DNA from: Lingula anatina
Lineage: Eukaryota; Brachiopoda; Lingulata; Lingulida; Lingulidae
Assembly: GCF_001039355.2 (NCBI RefSeq)
Contig: NW_019775658.1
Span: forward strand, 559,209-623,208
Length of the DNA stretch: 64,000 bases
Direction of reading: 5' to 3'
Of this stretch, positions 11,549 to 24,975 are shown in pieces. The notes beneath the pieces were generated by a model, which saw only the letters and a list, made by a program, of their open reading frames with translations, was not told the origin of the DNA and ran no database searches. Made by a program: the position numbers and the translations under genes. Positions within the stretch are counted from its first letter, which is position 1. Every line of letters starts with the position of its first letter.

Positions 11549-14500
11549 ATGTGGACCCGTTTGGCACTCCTCGCTGCCGTCGTCGTAGTGGCCGTGAATG
11601 CCAGTGAGTACATGTTATGTCGTTGTATTACTTTTGATTGATTTGGGTTACTTAAATGATACAATCAGTGGGCGACAAAATAATACGCACATACTGACAG
11701 TGAATTTGCTGGTAGTTAATGCGAGTAAAATTGTAATATATGTTAATATATGAGTAAGATAAAATAATAATGCCACATTGCATAATAATAGACCAAATTG
11801 CCTATCGTAGCTAGAATGTATAGCGTTTTAGTTGTCGCTGCGCTTTATTTTATTTATTTATTTTTTTTTTTTTTTTTCATTTCACATTGTCATTCATATA
11901 TTGTAATTCTTATATCAAATGAGCATTGTAACAGGATATGCAGTTTATCTTAAAATATTTTCTTTTTTTTTCAGCTGCATTCTTTGGCGGTAAGACCACG
12001 TGGACATCATATAATAAGAATGCGTATCTTACATAGCCTTGGCAACATTTACATAGTGACTTAACACTTTTCGAAATGAATAACCAGTCGTACATTTCGC
12101 CTGTCTCTATCCCAAATTATGCTTCTCTTCTAAATTTCAATTTTAGGATTTACCTAGAATTTTACATGGAAACTGACCCATGAGTTATTTAATTTGATGT
12201 CATATCCATTTCTGACTGCGTCGAATTCTTAACTGACTGGTCGTTTAAGTTCGATTACGAAAATAGATGAATGTTAGATGGTGTAACCATTTCTAAGCAG
12301 ATTCAAGAATCGATTCAAAGAACTTATAAAATTGTCTTAATAGCTAAATATTTAGATTCCAAATTTCTTTATGACAACACACGTACTTTGTTGAACTTTA
12401 AATTCATTTATAGATGACATTGAACATTAATTATCTTAACGCAAAACCATTGCTGGTCAGTTTCTCAAAGAATCATTCTTTTTGTGCCTGTGTTCCAGAC
12501 CCATGCACACCAAACCCATGTCTGTACGGCGGACGCTGCACTACAACCGGAAGAGACAGCATGTCCTGCGCATGTCGCAGAGGGCTCACTGGAATAATCT
12601 GTCACTTGGGTAAGTTAGGGCGTTGAAATTATGTTCAATAAGTTTCAGAAGATAAGAGAATCTATATCGGTAGCACTACGCTCAGCAACATCGTCGTCGA
12701 TGTGGTGCCTATCGTTATTATTAACTGGGTTGAAATCTTGATCCTTTTCTGAATTAGACTTCTTTTTCAGTGATGTTTTCTTTTTCAAAGAAATACATAA
12801 AAGACTTCACAGTTATGATACCAAACAAAAAATATTATTTTAAAAAAGCTTAGGAAAATTTTTTTTAAATCGAAATTGTTAACAATTGTTACGCAGAGTC
12901 GATATGTTGAATGAGAGGGTTTGATAGTACAGACAATACCATTTCTTTTTCAATTCACCAGATGCTGCTACTGGCGCCCCAGCCTTGTTTGACCTTGCTA
13001 ACGCTGGTCCAGTTGGCCCAACAGGTGCCACCGGTGCTCAGGGTCCAGCCGGACGTCCAGGTGTTGGTGCTCCAGGTCTCGATGGTGCCCCAGGTGCCGC
13101 AGGCGCTCCAGGTAAATTACGACCAAAGTTAAATCTTCATGAAATAACGACGGGGAATATGTTCCCATCATGCTACTGTTGATTTCGTACTCATTGAATT
13201 TTAGCTCAAACAGCATTTAAGGCCAGAATATTACACCGGAACATTACACGCCAGGGTTCATTACATGCCATGTTTCGGCAGTTTTTGAATGTTTTTTTCA
13301 GGTGCTTCTGGTGACGCAGGTGCTGATGGTGCCCCAGGTGCCGCTGGTGCTGATGGTCTGCCAGGTGCCCCAGGTCTCGATGGTGCTGACGGTAAGTTGG
13401 CATATTTTATATTTTTTGCTATATTACTGACATATTAAACCGATATTACGCGTGCATGAGAAATCATGATCGAACAGTGAATTATTTGTCTATTCATTTA
13501 TTTATAAATATCGATTTTAATTTACTAATTTATTTCAATCTTTAATTAAAATTCTTCAAAGTCCAGCTCTTAACCATTATTGTTTTCTTTTGTTCTATCA
13601 GGTATCCCAGGATTTGGTGCCCCAGGCCCCAAGGGTGACCGTGGTTTCACCGGTGCTCCAGGTGCCCCAGGTTTCGATGGTGCCCCAGGTGCTCCAGGTC
13701 TTGATGGTGCCCCAGGCCCACAAGGTCCAGCAGGTGCCAGAGGTGCTAACGGTCGTCCAAGCGGTGTTAATGGCGCTCGCGGTGCCACAGGTGCTCCAGG
13801 TCGCGATGGTCTCGATGGTGCTCCAGGTGCCCCAGGTGCCAAGGGTGACCGTGGATTCCCAGGTGCCACTGGTGCTGCTGGACGTCCAGGAGCCGCTGGT
13901 GCTCCAGGACCAGCCGGTCCAGCCGGTGCTCCAGGCAAGGATGGTCTCAACGGTGCCCCAGGTCGCGATGGCCTTTCCTTCGGTGCTGGACCAAAGGGTG
14001 ACCGTGGTTTCACTGGCGCCACTGGTGCTGCTGGTGCCCCAGGCAAAGATGGCTTCCCAGGACGTCCAGGCGCTGATGGTCTGCCAGGTGGCCCAGGCAA
14101 GGACGGTCTTAACGGTGCTCCAGGCCGCAACGGTCTCGATGGCCTTAATGGTGCCCCAGGCGCTAAGGGTGATCGTGGTTTCACCGGTGCCACTGGTTTC
14201 ACTGGTGCCCCAGGTGCCAAGGGTAAGGATGGTCTCAACGGTGCCCCAGGTTTCGATGGTGTCCCAGGTGCTGCAGGTCGCCCAGGTCTTGGTGGTCCAG
14301 TCGGTGCTCCTGGCCGTGATGGCAAGAACGGCGCTAATGGTGCTAGAGGTCTTGATGGCGCTAACGGTGCTAGAGGTGCTCGTGGTCCAGCTGGTCCAGT
14401 TGGCCCAGTCGGTGCCCCAGGACGCAACGGTGCTCCAGGCAAGGACGGATTCAACGGCGCTAACGGTGCCGTTGGTGCTGTAGGCCCACAAGGCGCAACT

Positions 14501-16023
14501 GGTGCCAGAGGCGCAACTGGTGCCCCAGGTAAAGCCGGCAAGGATGGTCTCAACGGCGGTCCAGGTGCCCCAGGCGCCAATGGTAGAGACGGATTCAACG
14601 GTGCTCCAGGTAAAGATGGCGCTAATGGTCTGAATGGTGCCCCAGGTGCTCGTGGTGCAGCTGGTCCACGTGGCGCAACAGGTGCAAAGGGAGCTACTGG
14701 TGCTCCAGGTTTTGATGGTGTCCCAGGCGGCCCAGGCAAGAATGGTCTTGACGGCGCTCCAGGCAGGTTCGGTGCCCCAGGCAGAAACGGTGCTCGTGGT
14801 CCAGCTGGTCCAGCTGGCCCAAGAGGTCTTTCTGGTCTCGCTGGCGCCGATGGTGCTCCAGGTAAGGCTGGTGCTGATGGTGCCCCAGGTTTGGCTGGTG
14901 CCCCAGGTGCTACTGGCGCCACTGGTGCCGCAGGCCTCAATGGTGCTCCAGGTGCTAAGGGTGATCGTGGATTTACTGGTGCCCCAGGCAGAAACAGCTT
15001 CGTCCAAGGTGCTACAGGTGCCCCAGGCCCAGCTGGTCCACAGGGTGCAACAGGCTTGACAGGTGCTACAGGCTTCACTGGTGCCCCAGGAGCAACTGGT
15101 GCCCGTGGTCCAACTGGTCCAACTGGCGCCACAGGTGCCCCAGGCAAGGCTGGCGCTCCAGGCCGTGATGGTGCCCCAGGTGCCCCAGGTGCTGCAGGCG
15201 TCAAGGGTGATCGTGGATTCCCAGGATTCCCAGGCAAGGACGGTCTCAATGGTGCCCCAGGTGCCACTGGAAGAGCTGGCGCAAGAGGACCAAGAGGTCC
15301 AGCAGGTGCTCCAGGTGCCCCAGGCCGTGATGGTGCCACAGGCGCTGCCGGTAAGCAACCATATTATGACAATGTAATTTTGAATGTACACCTTGTAGTC
15401 TTTAAACTAATTTCACCCCTAGTAAATCTTCTGAACCTTTCTCCAGTGGATCATGCTGAGGCATTAGGCTTCGGAAACTTGTTCTAAATGAATACGGGTA
15501 TTTCGATTTAAGTATATCAGCGACACCCTGTTATTCTTACATTGTGCTGATTATATTCCCTCTGTCTCTATTAATATTTGCTTATGTACCTTCCATGTAG
15601 GTGCTAGAGGCGCCACTGGTGCCACTGGTGCCGCAGGCCTTGATGGTGCAGCAGGTGCTGCCGGTGCCCCAGGTAAATATCCAGCCAATCAAATTAAAGT
15701 CCGTCTATGAATGATTATTGAAGTGAAGTAAAAAGCAAAAAAAAAATGCTTTTCTATCAGTTTCAGCATTTACTGAGCGAGTGGAAATATTTAATATAAA
15801 GTTATTTTATACGGGTCTGAAAATGGTCATCAATGGGAACATAGCAGAAAATCATTCTCCTACATATATTATGCAGTGTTTTATTAAATGCACCGCCATT
15901 TCATATGCGTGCTGTATTTCTGCAGGTGCCATGGGAACCATGGGCGCTATGGGTTCCAGAGGATCCCAGGGAAGACCACACATCTTCCACGCTTTCGGCT
16001 CTAAGAAAGGAGGATTTTTATAA
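11549..16023 (+). CDS. Secreted EGF-collagen protein (gene B), 779 aa
   Basis: Coding exons: 11549-11603, 11975-11989, 12499-12609, 12962-13111, 13302-13391, 13602-15350, 15601-15672, 15926-16023 (stop TAA). All introns are GT-AG and phase 1, and the total is 2340 nt. Residues 1-18 are a signal peptide ([18 protein letters not shown]). A 15-nt microexon gives TAFFGG. The EGF exon starts DPCTPNPC and has six cysteines ending in GIICHLG. A linker (ATGAPALFDLANAG) leads into about 640 residues of Gly-X-Y, mostly [12 protein letters not shown] and GPA. The helix is interrupted at GVG near 13062, GRPSG near 13750, GLSFGAG near 13980 and GRNSFVQG near 14993. The C-terminus is Met-rich triplets and then a short tail, KKGGFL. 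There is no fibrillar C-propeptide. The architecture matches the published Lingula shell-matrix class of collagens with EGF domains (family inference). Confidence 0.93.
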
Positions 16024-16299
16024 GCGCAACAAGACGGCGACTCTGAAACATCCCGAAGAGAAGCTGTGAAGAACTTATAAATTATCAGTTATGTAAACGG
16101 AATGGTTTATATATTTTTTCTTATTAAAGAGAATAATACAGTATATAATTTGAAACAGTACAAATCGTGTTGTTCGTTTTCTTTTATCCCCACCGCCGAG
16201 GAGGGACTTGGAGTTTGTAAAATGAAAGCACGTGTTTATTACCTACCTTTTCTTCTGTACTGTTATTCATAAAAGTCTAGTCTAAATCAATTTTTGTTT

Positions 16300-16305
16300 A
16301 ATAAA
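16300..16305 (+). other. Candidate polyadenylation signal of gene B
   Basis: AATAAA lies about 280 bases after the stop codon. A weaker ATTAAA sits earlier, near 16122, and could be used instead. Confidence 0.45.
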
Positions 16306-18569
16306 TTAAATAATTAATTCTACCATGCCAAATAATGCTTTGGTATTTAATTAGACATCACAACCATATTAATATAAATTAATAAAATATAATATTCAAT
16401 AATCAAATTCTATTGAATGTTTTTGAAACCTTAACTTACCTTAACAGAAATGCGTCTGTATAAAAAGATTCAGAATACATTCAAATAATGATTGATCCCA
16501 TGCAAATATGCAATTTTATTGTTTCAAGCAAGCCAGAAGGATGGTAACTAAAAGTTTATATATTTTTAAGCTCCATCTTATACCATTTGAATTACCCCTT
16601 GTCGACCTGTGTTTGAAGCTTTCCCAAATAGTCAAATCCCGCTATGTCTACTTATCTACATGCGATACATATAGCCATGATCATTAATCATTGATCAGAA
16701 TTCTGCAAAGCCACTTATCTTTCCCAAGTCAGACCTTCAGACGATAAATGTACTGATTACATAGTATCTGATGTCAAAACGTATTTCTGAAATGTACAGA
16801 AAGGCAAGGCATAGAAATTGTTACGGGGAACATTTAGAACTAAGTTGCATAAGTAATTTGGTGTAAAACATCGAATCTAAGAGCTGTGACGGTCGAGCAA
16901 AAAATTTGATTACGTACTCTTTTTAAGGCAATTTCTATTTGGCGATAAATGCGGGAACGGATTCGTATAATTCGTAAGGCATTGATAAATAACTCGTAAT
17001 CGAATGTTGATATGCTAAGTATCTAATACAAAAATCCATTCTCGTTCGGTATGGTTTAATTATGCACCACCTGCTTCTTTTGGTGATACAAAGTGTTCAC
17101 TTACTTTTCATGTCCAGAAAATAATCCAAAGTTATGTAACTCGAAATTAAACATATAATCCTTATCTGTGGACTCAGAAATCTAAATTCGAAAAAAAAAA
17201 GAAAACGAATGTTTTTGCCAATTTTATTTCCAAAAATATAAAGAGCAAATTCCTGTAAAATGCACTTTCTCTGATGTCATTAGACTGAGTAAAGATTGTG
17301 AAATCTTTGTTTCTTTCACAAATTAATCTCCAATTCCAAAATCTACAAGATTTAACAAGAAACCAATACATTTGAACGATGTCAATGCTATATAGTTCAC
17401 TGGGCGATAGACGGCGCAGCTGTCGTTAGGGTCAAAGGTCTTACTATAACCCCCTTGGGTTCTCGATAACCTGTAACACAAAAAATATCATTATTAATGA
17501 TCATCGTTTTACGTCCATTGAAATTATTGATAATCGGTAAAGGGTTCGTTATCCCTAAAACAAGTTTAGAAACCAAATGTATCAATTCTTTTGTAAATAA
17601 TTTTACTGCTGTAGCGCTTTTACGATAATAAAAAAGAGAGCTTTAGCCTACATTTGCATAACCGAAAATTGCCAATATATTAATTCGTTAAAGTCGGTAG
17701 TGACAATAGGAAACTAAAAAATGGTATTTAAAAATGGTCACAAAGTAACAGTTTGAGCAGTCCTATATTTTTGTGATGGGACTTGGAAAAGTTGATACTG
17801 CATTGACAAGTTTCAAATCTCGTAGTGTTTTGAAAATAAGATATGATAATTCGTAGGAGACTGCTTGGCTGCGCTTTTACACCTTGTGGGAGACAGTGAA
17901 AGCTCCATCATAAGCGCAGCACATTTCAAAATCTATTTTTGATCGCTGATATGTTACATGACCATGGGCACTGCAGTGATATTCTTGGTGGAGTTGAAAT
18001 TTCCATATCAATTTTTAAAAATTATCGTTTTGCAAAACAACCACTAGTGAAAACATGAAATATTTATCATTTTAATATTTAAATTAATTGCCCGGTCGTT
18101 CACAAAGCGCATAAATGTTACGCAATAAATTTGAAGGCATCTCTACACATACCGGGGTATATCATAAACATATAGTATTTCTCTAAGAGAGTAGAATCAT
18201 AAAAGTGTAATAAATGTGAGTACAGGTCAACCTCAAGTTATATGTTTTATGGGTGTACAACAACGAAGATTCTAATCGCGGTAGTTTATCAGCATTTTGC
18301 CATCGCGTCTCGGGGCATTAAGAGTTCCATCTACATCAGGACCGCCCATTAACCCTATCACGTGTACATACGCTCCTTTAACTTGACTTTTGATCTACGA
18401 TATCACTAAGCCGTCTTGAAATACTGGTTATTATATAGTGGAGCATTTCCGTTTGAGGTCAATCTTTTGGGAAAACTATTTTCATACACAAGAAAGTCTT
18501 GTTTGTGTTCCTCGGAATTCTTTGTTGTCCAACAGAGCGGATACTGGTCCATGTACTGACAACGATTTA

Positions 18570-18792
18570 GGGCCCCTTTACACTGGACGGCGTCCTTTCT
18601 GCGTCCAGCAGTACGGACCCATTTGAGAGGTAAAAAATTATAATACTTTACGTGCCGACAACTGGCCGATCATTGAGCATTCATTCTGATACAAAGTCAA
18701 TGCTCGTGTCTCCTTATTTAGACCACAGCGATGCCAAATGTCATGGTCGCAGAAAGGACGCAGAAAGGACGCCGTCCAGTGTAAAGGGGGTA
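18570..18792. mobile_element. MITE with long terminal inverted repeats, Harbinger-like
   Basis: The left end GGGCCCCTTTACACTGGACG (continuing to 18605) is repeated in inverted form at 18754-18792. The two arms match over about 35 bases apart from the outermost three. The element is flanked by TTA on both sides (18567-18569 and 18793-18795), a 3-bp target-site duplication typical of PIF/Harbinger elements. It is too short for a transposase, so it is non-autonomous. The superfamily call is inferred from the end sequence and TSD only. Confidence 0.75.
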
Positions 18793-21700
18793 TTACAGAC
18801 GTTCGCCTGCCAAAAGGACTGCTTCGTTGTACATGAGTGATCAGCGCCTCGTCCTAATTCCACTTTCCCACTCAGTGCTCCTTTCAGTGCCTCTTTATCG
18901 GATTTTTTTGGTAATAAGATGTATTAGATGTTGAGAAGTTAAAGAAATAGTTTAGAAATGTGATCAAATTATTACAAGCTTCCTTTGCCAATACGCGCTG
19001 TAATGGATTCATTTTTTACTCTATAAAAAACTGATATCTGATATTGGAATCGTGCAACAGTGCATTTGGCATTATTTCCTCGACCTCCATACTATCCTCA
19101 ATCTTTCAGACAAGTAATTCATCTTTAAAAAAGCTATTAATTTCCCATTTTAACAATAAAATAGTCAACATACAATGACAGTGCTAAATCTGTTGACGGA
19201 GATATTGCAGGCTATTGATTCTTGGCACGCCACCTGCGCTCTTTACAGTTTTCTAATTTGACTTTCTGACAGCTTTTAAACTCTTTAAAAGAGAAAGGTG
19301 CTTTGTATGTAATACCATGGGCGGCACGCGAGTAAATGTGACTGGCTAAGCACCTGAAGCTCATCATGTAACTTCTGCCACAAAGGTCGATCTGCACTTT
19401 GGAAGGTCGTCGCACACGGGGAATACTTGTACACTGCATGCTCGTGTCGGATCAGGCCATTTGTTCGGATTTGTTCCTGCTTTCACGCTTCAACTCAAAT
19501 GAAATCTTCCTACAATGCGTCCCATATAAAAAAACATATTATTCTTGTGCTTTCAAATAAAAACTTTTGAAGATGTTCCGTTTTAAATGAACTGCTATTA
19601 TAAGGCAGCAACAGATGGCGCAGCTGTGACGTACGTTAGACGTTATTTGTAACGGGGTGCATTCATTTTCGCGACATGTTACAAGGGAGGTTGTGGCCCG
19701 CCTCTGAATTTTTATAGACCTTTGACATATATTGTATTGCCAACATTTCACTTTGTTAAACCCACTTGTTGCAGACTTTTTCATATATTTATTCATTTTG
19801 ATATATGTAAGAATACGAAGATGGAATAATCCAGTTTAGTTTCCATTTCAACCAAATGCCCTTATAGAGCTTATAATTTTTATGATAGTCTTAAGTCCGA
19901 TACTTTTAATATTCTGCAGGTAGCGGAAGGTGATATGAGAGGGACCAAGACACCTTTAAGTGTCTTCAATAGTCTAAAGGCGATTTTAATCTATTTTATC
20001 ATTTTCATACGAACTTGATGATTTGTGTGTATAAAATTGTACTATTAACCAATGAATTTTAAACATTGTTAACATTTTTTATGATGTAAAAGGTAAAAGT
20101 TCACTCCACAAGGAGACGTGCATGCTGTCCTTGTTGTCCTGAATAGCAATGGCTTTCTATAACGTGTCGCACAAGATTTACCAAATTTATTACATGTACC
20201 TTTATGACCTACTGTTAGAAATGGCAAGTAGCAAAATATAGTAAGTACGGAAGAAAATTTAATGAACAGCTTTGATGAGAGATAGGGGGTTCGATGTGGG
20301 AAGACAGAGAGGCGGTGGGGTGAGACACTTTGACTGAGCAAGGTACCGGTACATGTAACGGCCGATTGAAAATGTCCTTAGTTCCCACTGTACCTTTTCA
20401 TTAAAAGTACCGAGTATTTGAATCTGAACTTCGAGCAAGTCGTAGAAATATACATCTCCGTTTCAAAGGTTTATGGGACTTTCTACTATTGTTTCAAGTC
20501 GCACAATTTTCCTTCCTAAGGACAGGTACCAATGTTTAAAATGCATGTGGTATCCCTTTTAAATAATAAATTACCAAACTTGGCCACGAATTGAATTTTT
20601 GTAGAAAATCGTATTCAGATAACTCAGGTAAACATCATATTTGTTGGCGTGAATTTTTCAAATAGATTTTAAACTTCATTTCTGTGGTTTCTGGCCAATA
20701 TAACGGAGGTTGGTACGTACCAAAAAGTGTCCAAACATTCAAAGGAGAGAACTTAATTTTAAAGTACATTTCCCTTCTTTCAGCCTACGTGCCGTCTCAA
20801 CATCCAGTCAGCGGGGGCCATCGCACTGAAAATTTTATTTTGTACTGCGACTGGTTTTTGTATCATATTAATGAAGTAGACAGATTCCAAAACATTGATA
20901 ATAGCTAGTATTTATTCACTGTAACATCTTGTCCCCGCCCCAGCGAGTTAGGGGGTCCCAGTTTGACATCGTATAATCACTTCATCACTTCATTATTATG
21001 ATCTCCAGAACATCCTCGACATCTGATATGTTTAGAAAGTTTATGGTTGTGACATTTACGGTTGGTTATCGAGGCAAGTTCAGACGGGGTCGAGATTGCG
21101 TGTAATCCATGTTCAGGAACAAGGCAAACGTTGGAGAGGTGTCGCCATCAGATCTGGACGAAGATGCCACGCTCTGGTTCTACGGGAATTTTCACTATAA
21201 AAAAGCGTCGTCTGTTTTTCTCACATGAACTTGCATAAGAGTAAACCCTCTCTTATTATTCAATCTACTCAGCGGCCTGTATGTTGTCATGAGATGACGA
21301 GATCGGTCAGTCTAGGGTTTTGGACAGAGTTTCTCTGTTGTCTGATTGTCGGTAGACACGAGTTGGTCCGCAGCATGAGTGAAAGCGCACTATTTATGAC
21401 GGCTTTCAAACTTCATCTATTATGTTTTGAAACAATGTTACAACTTATATAGGGAGCTAATGTCGTGCATAAAAAATTGTGATTGATGCTCTTTGTATGG
21501 CTTACGTGCACCGATGCCATGTTTGAAACAGTTTAACTTCAGTAGTAAAAAAAAAAAGACATCAAAACGCGAGATCTCGCGGTGACTTATGATAAAGAGA
21601 TATGGTATCAAACTAATGCAAAGACAAGGGAAAAGGATTTAAAAAGGGTTCTATCTTAAAAACGCGTTTGGGTGCACTATTTTATGCATGCTTAAATGAT

Positions 21701-23781
21701 ATGATTCAATGAAAAGGGTGAATGAAATTTTGGCAACTCTGGCTTTTTGAAAAAAAAAAGAAACAAAACCGCAATCAAAATAAGTTTCATGTAGTAATTA
21801 AATCCAATAACCGACGCCTGTCTTAAATTTGGAATAAGTTTTCAAAATGTATTCAAAACTATCTTGGCTTTATGGTTAACTGAAAAGTGATCTGGGGCAT
21901 CAACCACGTTGATTTTATGTATTCATGGGGGTAAGAAACTAAACTACCCTAAGGGCAGTTTGACCGGCAATTACATGCAATGCCTAGTATAGTAAAAGTA
22001 TGGAACAATTATAGTTTCACGTTTGTCTCACTCCTTCAATAGTTAACTTCTGGCAAGCATTTTTCTACAAATGAGCAACTGGTGCATAAATCTTATCATT
22101 TACCCATGAAATATAAATATGGGTGCCAATACAGGCCTACCCAACCACCAGGCTCGGCACCGAATGATCCAGAATTCACCGGTAGATCAGACCACACTAC
22201 CCGTTTTCAAGGTGTGTGTCAGATCGCATTACACAGTATCAGACGCGACACCGCTCTTGCCTAGTACGCGATGTGATAGTGACGATTCTCAGCGGGGTTG
22301 AAAAGCATTGCATCACCACTCAAAATTTGTTCAGGTTGTACAGGTAAACTGATTTAAAAACTATCGAGTTATTGTTGGCACTTCCCTATAAAAAAAACTA
22401 AATTTCACCTTTTTTCTTTGTTACTGTAAGCTATGCTGATCAATATTGCAGTCAACGCACTACACACATTTTCAATGACAAATTATTTCCTCGGGTAGTG
22501 GATTACATACATGCGTTCGGGGATCTTTATGGAACTTGCTCACGCACATGGTACATGTGCACGAGTGTAACTGCGATTTTTCGTTAATAAGTGTGCGCAA
22601 AGCACGATTTCATTACCCCGAACGTTCTTGAATTAAGAGTTCTGCTTTTGAAAGCACGCGCGCGCACGCACGCGCACACACACACAACTGCATAAAAGTC
22701 CATGCCCTTAAAGAAGACAAAAGAAGCTGAAGTCGAAACTTGATCTTTCCAATCACAGAAGAAATTATCTTTAGCTCAATGTCTTTTAAAAAGGTATATT
22801 TGGCGCAGGTTTAGAGGAATGATTTCAGTGACCTCCTCCTTAAATATATGTTTGTTCATGAGTTACAGAATGTGCAGTTCATAGGGAGAAAATCGGTTCT
22901 ACACCTGTAGTTTTAGATCCGTTACTATGCACCTAGTCCTAAATTCTATATTTCTGTAAAAGTTCACTTTTATCTTTTTCTTTTTTAATGTTGTAATTAA
23001 AAGACCCCATTATATTATTAGACTTCGTCATTTTAATTAACAATTTTCAGATCGATTCCTGTTTTTTTTTTTTCGAACAAAACCTGAGCTTTTGTTAGCT
23101 TTCTAGCATTTGGTCACATTAACGATACGTTTAAGTGCAGATTTGAAGGATATGGCGGAACGTTAGTAATTTTCCTTTCCGCTTAGATGATGCGGAAAAA
23201 CACATTGTCATGTTATGATATAACATTGTTGCCCCAAATTCATAGCGGGGTGAATTCGCTAGCTCGAGCTGATGACGCAATAGCTGCGTTTTTGAGATAA
23301 AAACTGTAATATCGATTTTAACCAGGCCCCCCTCACCTGATCAGCGACTGACACCATTTTAACGCCTATTTAATGTCAACAATAAGTGCTACAATCTGGT
23401 GCCAGGATATTTTCTTGGTGGTTTACTTCTGATTTTATCAGTAAACAGGCTAAATAATGCTTGCCTTTGTTTATTGGAACATCGTAATTAGTGGCTGATA
23501 TATCCTACACAAAACAATCTAAAATCACTCGTTGGCACCAGATTTTGGTTAAAATGGCAGGCTTCAGCCTATTTCAAAAATGATTTATTGTCATGGCTTT
23601 TCCATAAATGTCACCCACGCGACACAATGTGGCCCAGGAGGAGCGATGCCAATTGCAACATTTTTTATGCTAACTTGTGATACAGCTGAAAATTCGCAGT
23701 GTATCATGAGATACATGCACGGGTTGAGGTAGACCAAACACTAGTCTCCTCTTGATCGAATTTCTACAGATTAAAATCTTT

Positions 23782-23782
23782 T

Positions 23783-23833
<51 letters not shown>
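23782..23833. repeat. (ATTT)n microsatellite
   Basis: About thirteen perfect tetranucleotide copies. Confidence 0.9.
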
Positions 23834-23834
<1 letters not shown>

Positions 23835-24117
23835 AAAAAGAATAATACCGAAAAAGTATATTTCCGTAGCTTACTGATACTGCGTTCGAAATCCCCAGTT
23901 TAACTGCAGCGATTCCCTCAGCAAAGGCTGGTTTGTCGTTTCTCGTCACTGGGTGCAGTTTAATAAACAGTTGTATTGCAGCTAAAATGTGATTTCAGCT
24001 CATACAGATAGTCATTGTAAAATTGTGCGACCTAATGAACAATACTATGTATTTCTTTTGCACTTTTAGGGCACCATAATGAACCTTCCCTACCAAACAT
24101 AGATGTCCGTTATTTAT

Positions 24118-24450
24118 CACCCTGAGTTTCAGGTTTGAGTAGGAGGATGCCGACAGAGACTCCTACCTACCTAGCATGCCCCCCTCATCACCCTGAGTTT
24201 CAGGTTGCTGACAGAGACTCCTATCTACCCGGCATGTTCCCTTCATCACCCTGAGTTTCAGGTTGCCGACAGAGACTCCTATCTACCCGGCATGTTCCCT
24301 TCATCACCCTGAGTTTCAGGTTGCCGACAGAGACTCCTATCTACCCGGCATGTTCCCTTCATCACCCTGAGTTTCAGGTTGCCGACAACGACTCCCATGT
24401 ACCCAGTATGCACCCCTCATCACCCCCAGTTTTGGGATGCCGACAGTGAA
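24118..24450. repeat. 58-bp minisatellite, about five and a half units
   Basis: Units begin TCACCCTGAGTTTCAGGTTG and recur at about 24186, 24244, 24302, 24360 and 24418, spaced exactly 58 bases. A longer, diverged first unit of about 68 bases starts near 24118. The central units are almost identical and the outer ones are degenerate, as expected for slippage or unequal exchange. Confidence 0.9.
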
Positions 24451-24738
24451 TGTTAGACCGATAAGAAGCTGCTGACAGTCGAGGATTCCAGTAGGCACCG
24501 ATGCTCAGGGTGGGAATTCCTCTAGGCCTTAATCCAGTTTGCCACAGAAAACAACATTTCACGACAGTGGAACAAGAGCTGTAACCGAGGATTCAGCGTA
24601 GAGTTTTTTTTATAATTTTTTCATAATATAAAACTGATTGACACAGAAACTTTTAAGATTAACTATAATTGGTATCAAGCGCTTTATACAGTTTATCAAT
24701 TATAATTGATCTTTACAGAAGCGTCTTCAATCTATGAC

Positions 24739-24975
24739 TGGGTTCCCATACTTAGATCGATCCATGTGGATCGACCTAACTCCCTGGGGGTTCACGCTAG
24801 CAGCTCAAGAGGCTTAAATGTCTGTCGCGCCTACCGAATTAGCTAGGGGTAAAGATAATTACCCCCTAACCGTTTTACTAGGCGTGACAGACGTTTAAGC
24901 CGGTTAGTTTGATAGCAATTTAGTGAGACTCCCCATGGAGAAAGATCGATCCAACTATCTGTGGGAATGGTCCCT
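24739..24975. mobile_element. Palindromic MITE, copy 1 (family shared with 55960-56181)
   Basis: The terminal parts are imperfect inverted repeats (CCCATACTTAGATCGATCC on the left; AAGATCGATCC...GGGAATGG on the right). Internal blocks CCTAACTCCCTGGGGGTTCA and GTGAGACTCCCCA are shared with the copy at 55960-56181. The inner arms CTGTCGCGCCTAC and TAGGCGTGACAGAC are also inverted. There is no coding capacity. Confidence 0.75.

Noticed and set aside
13570-15391. Very long open frames antisense to, and in a second frame of, the gene B giant exon (about 590 aa each); similar frames at 33005-34810
   Set aside because: They are by-products of the repetitive Gly-Ala-Pro codons. They translate to low-complexity Pro/Ala or Trp/Thr strings, lack sensible ends, and conflict with the well-spliced sense gene.
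24118-24450. CRISPR-like array
   Set aside because: The 58-bp units are contiguous tandem copies without unique spacers, in a eukaryotic context.
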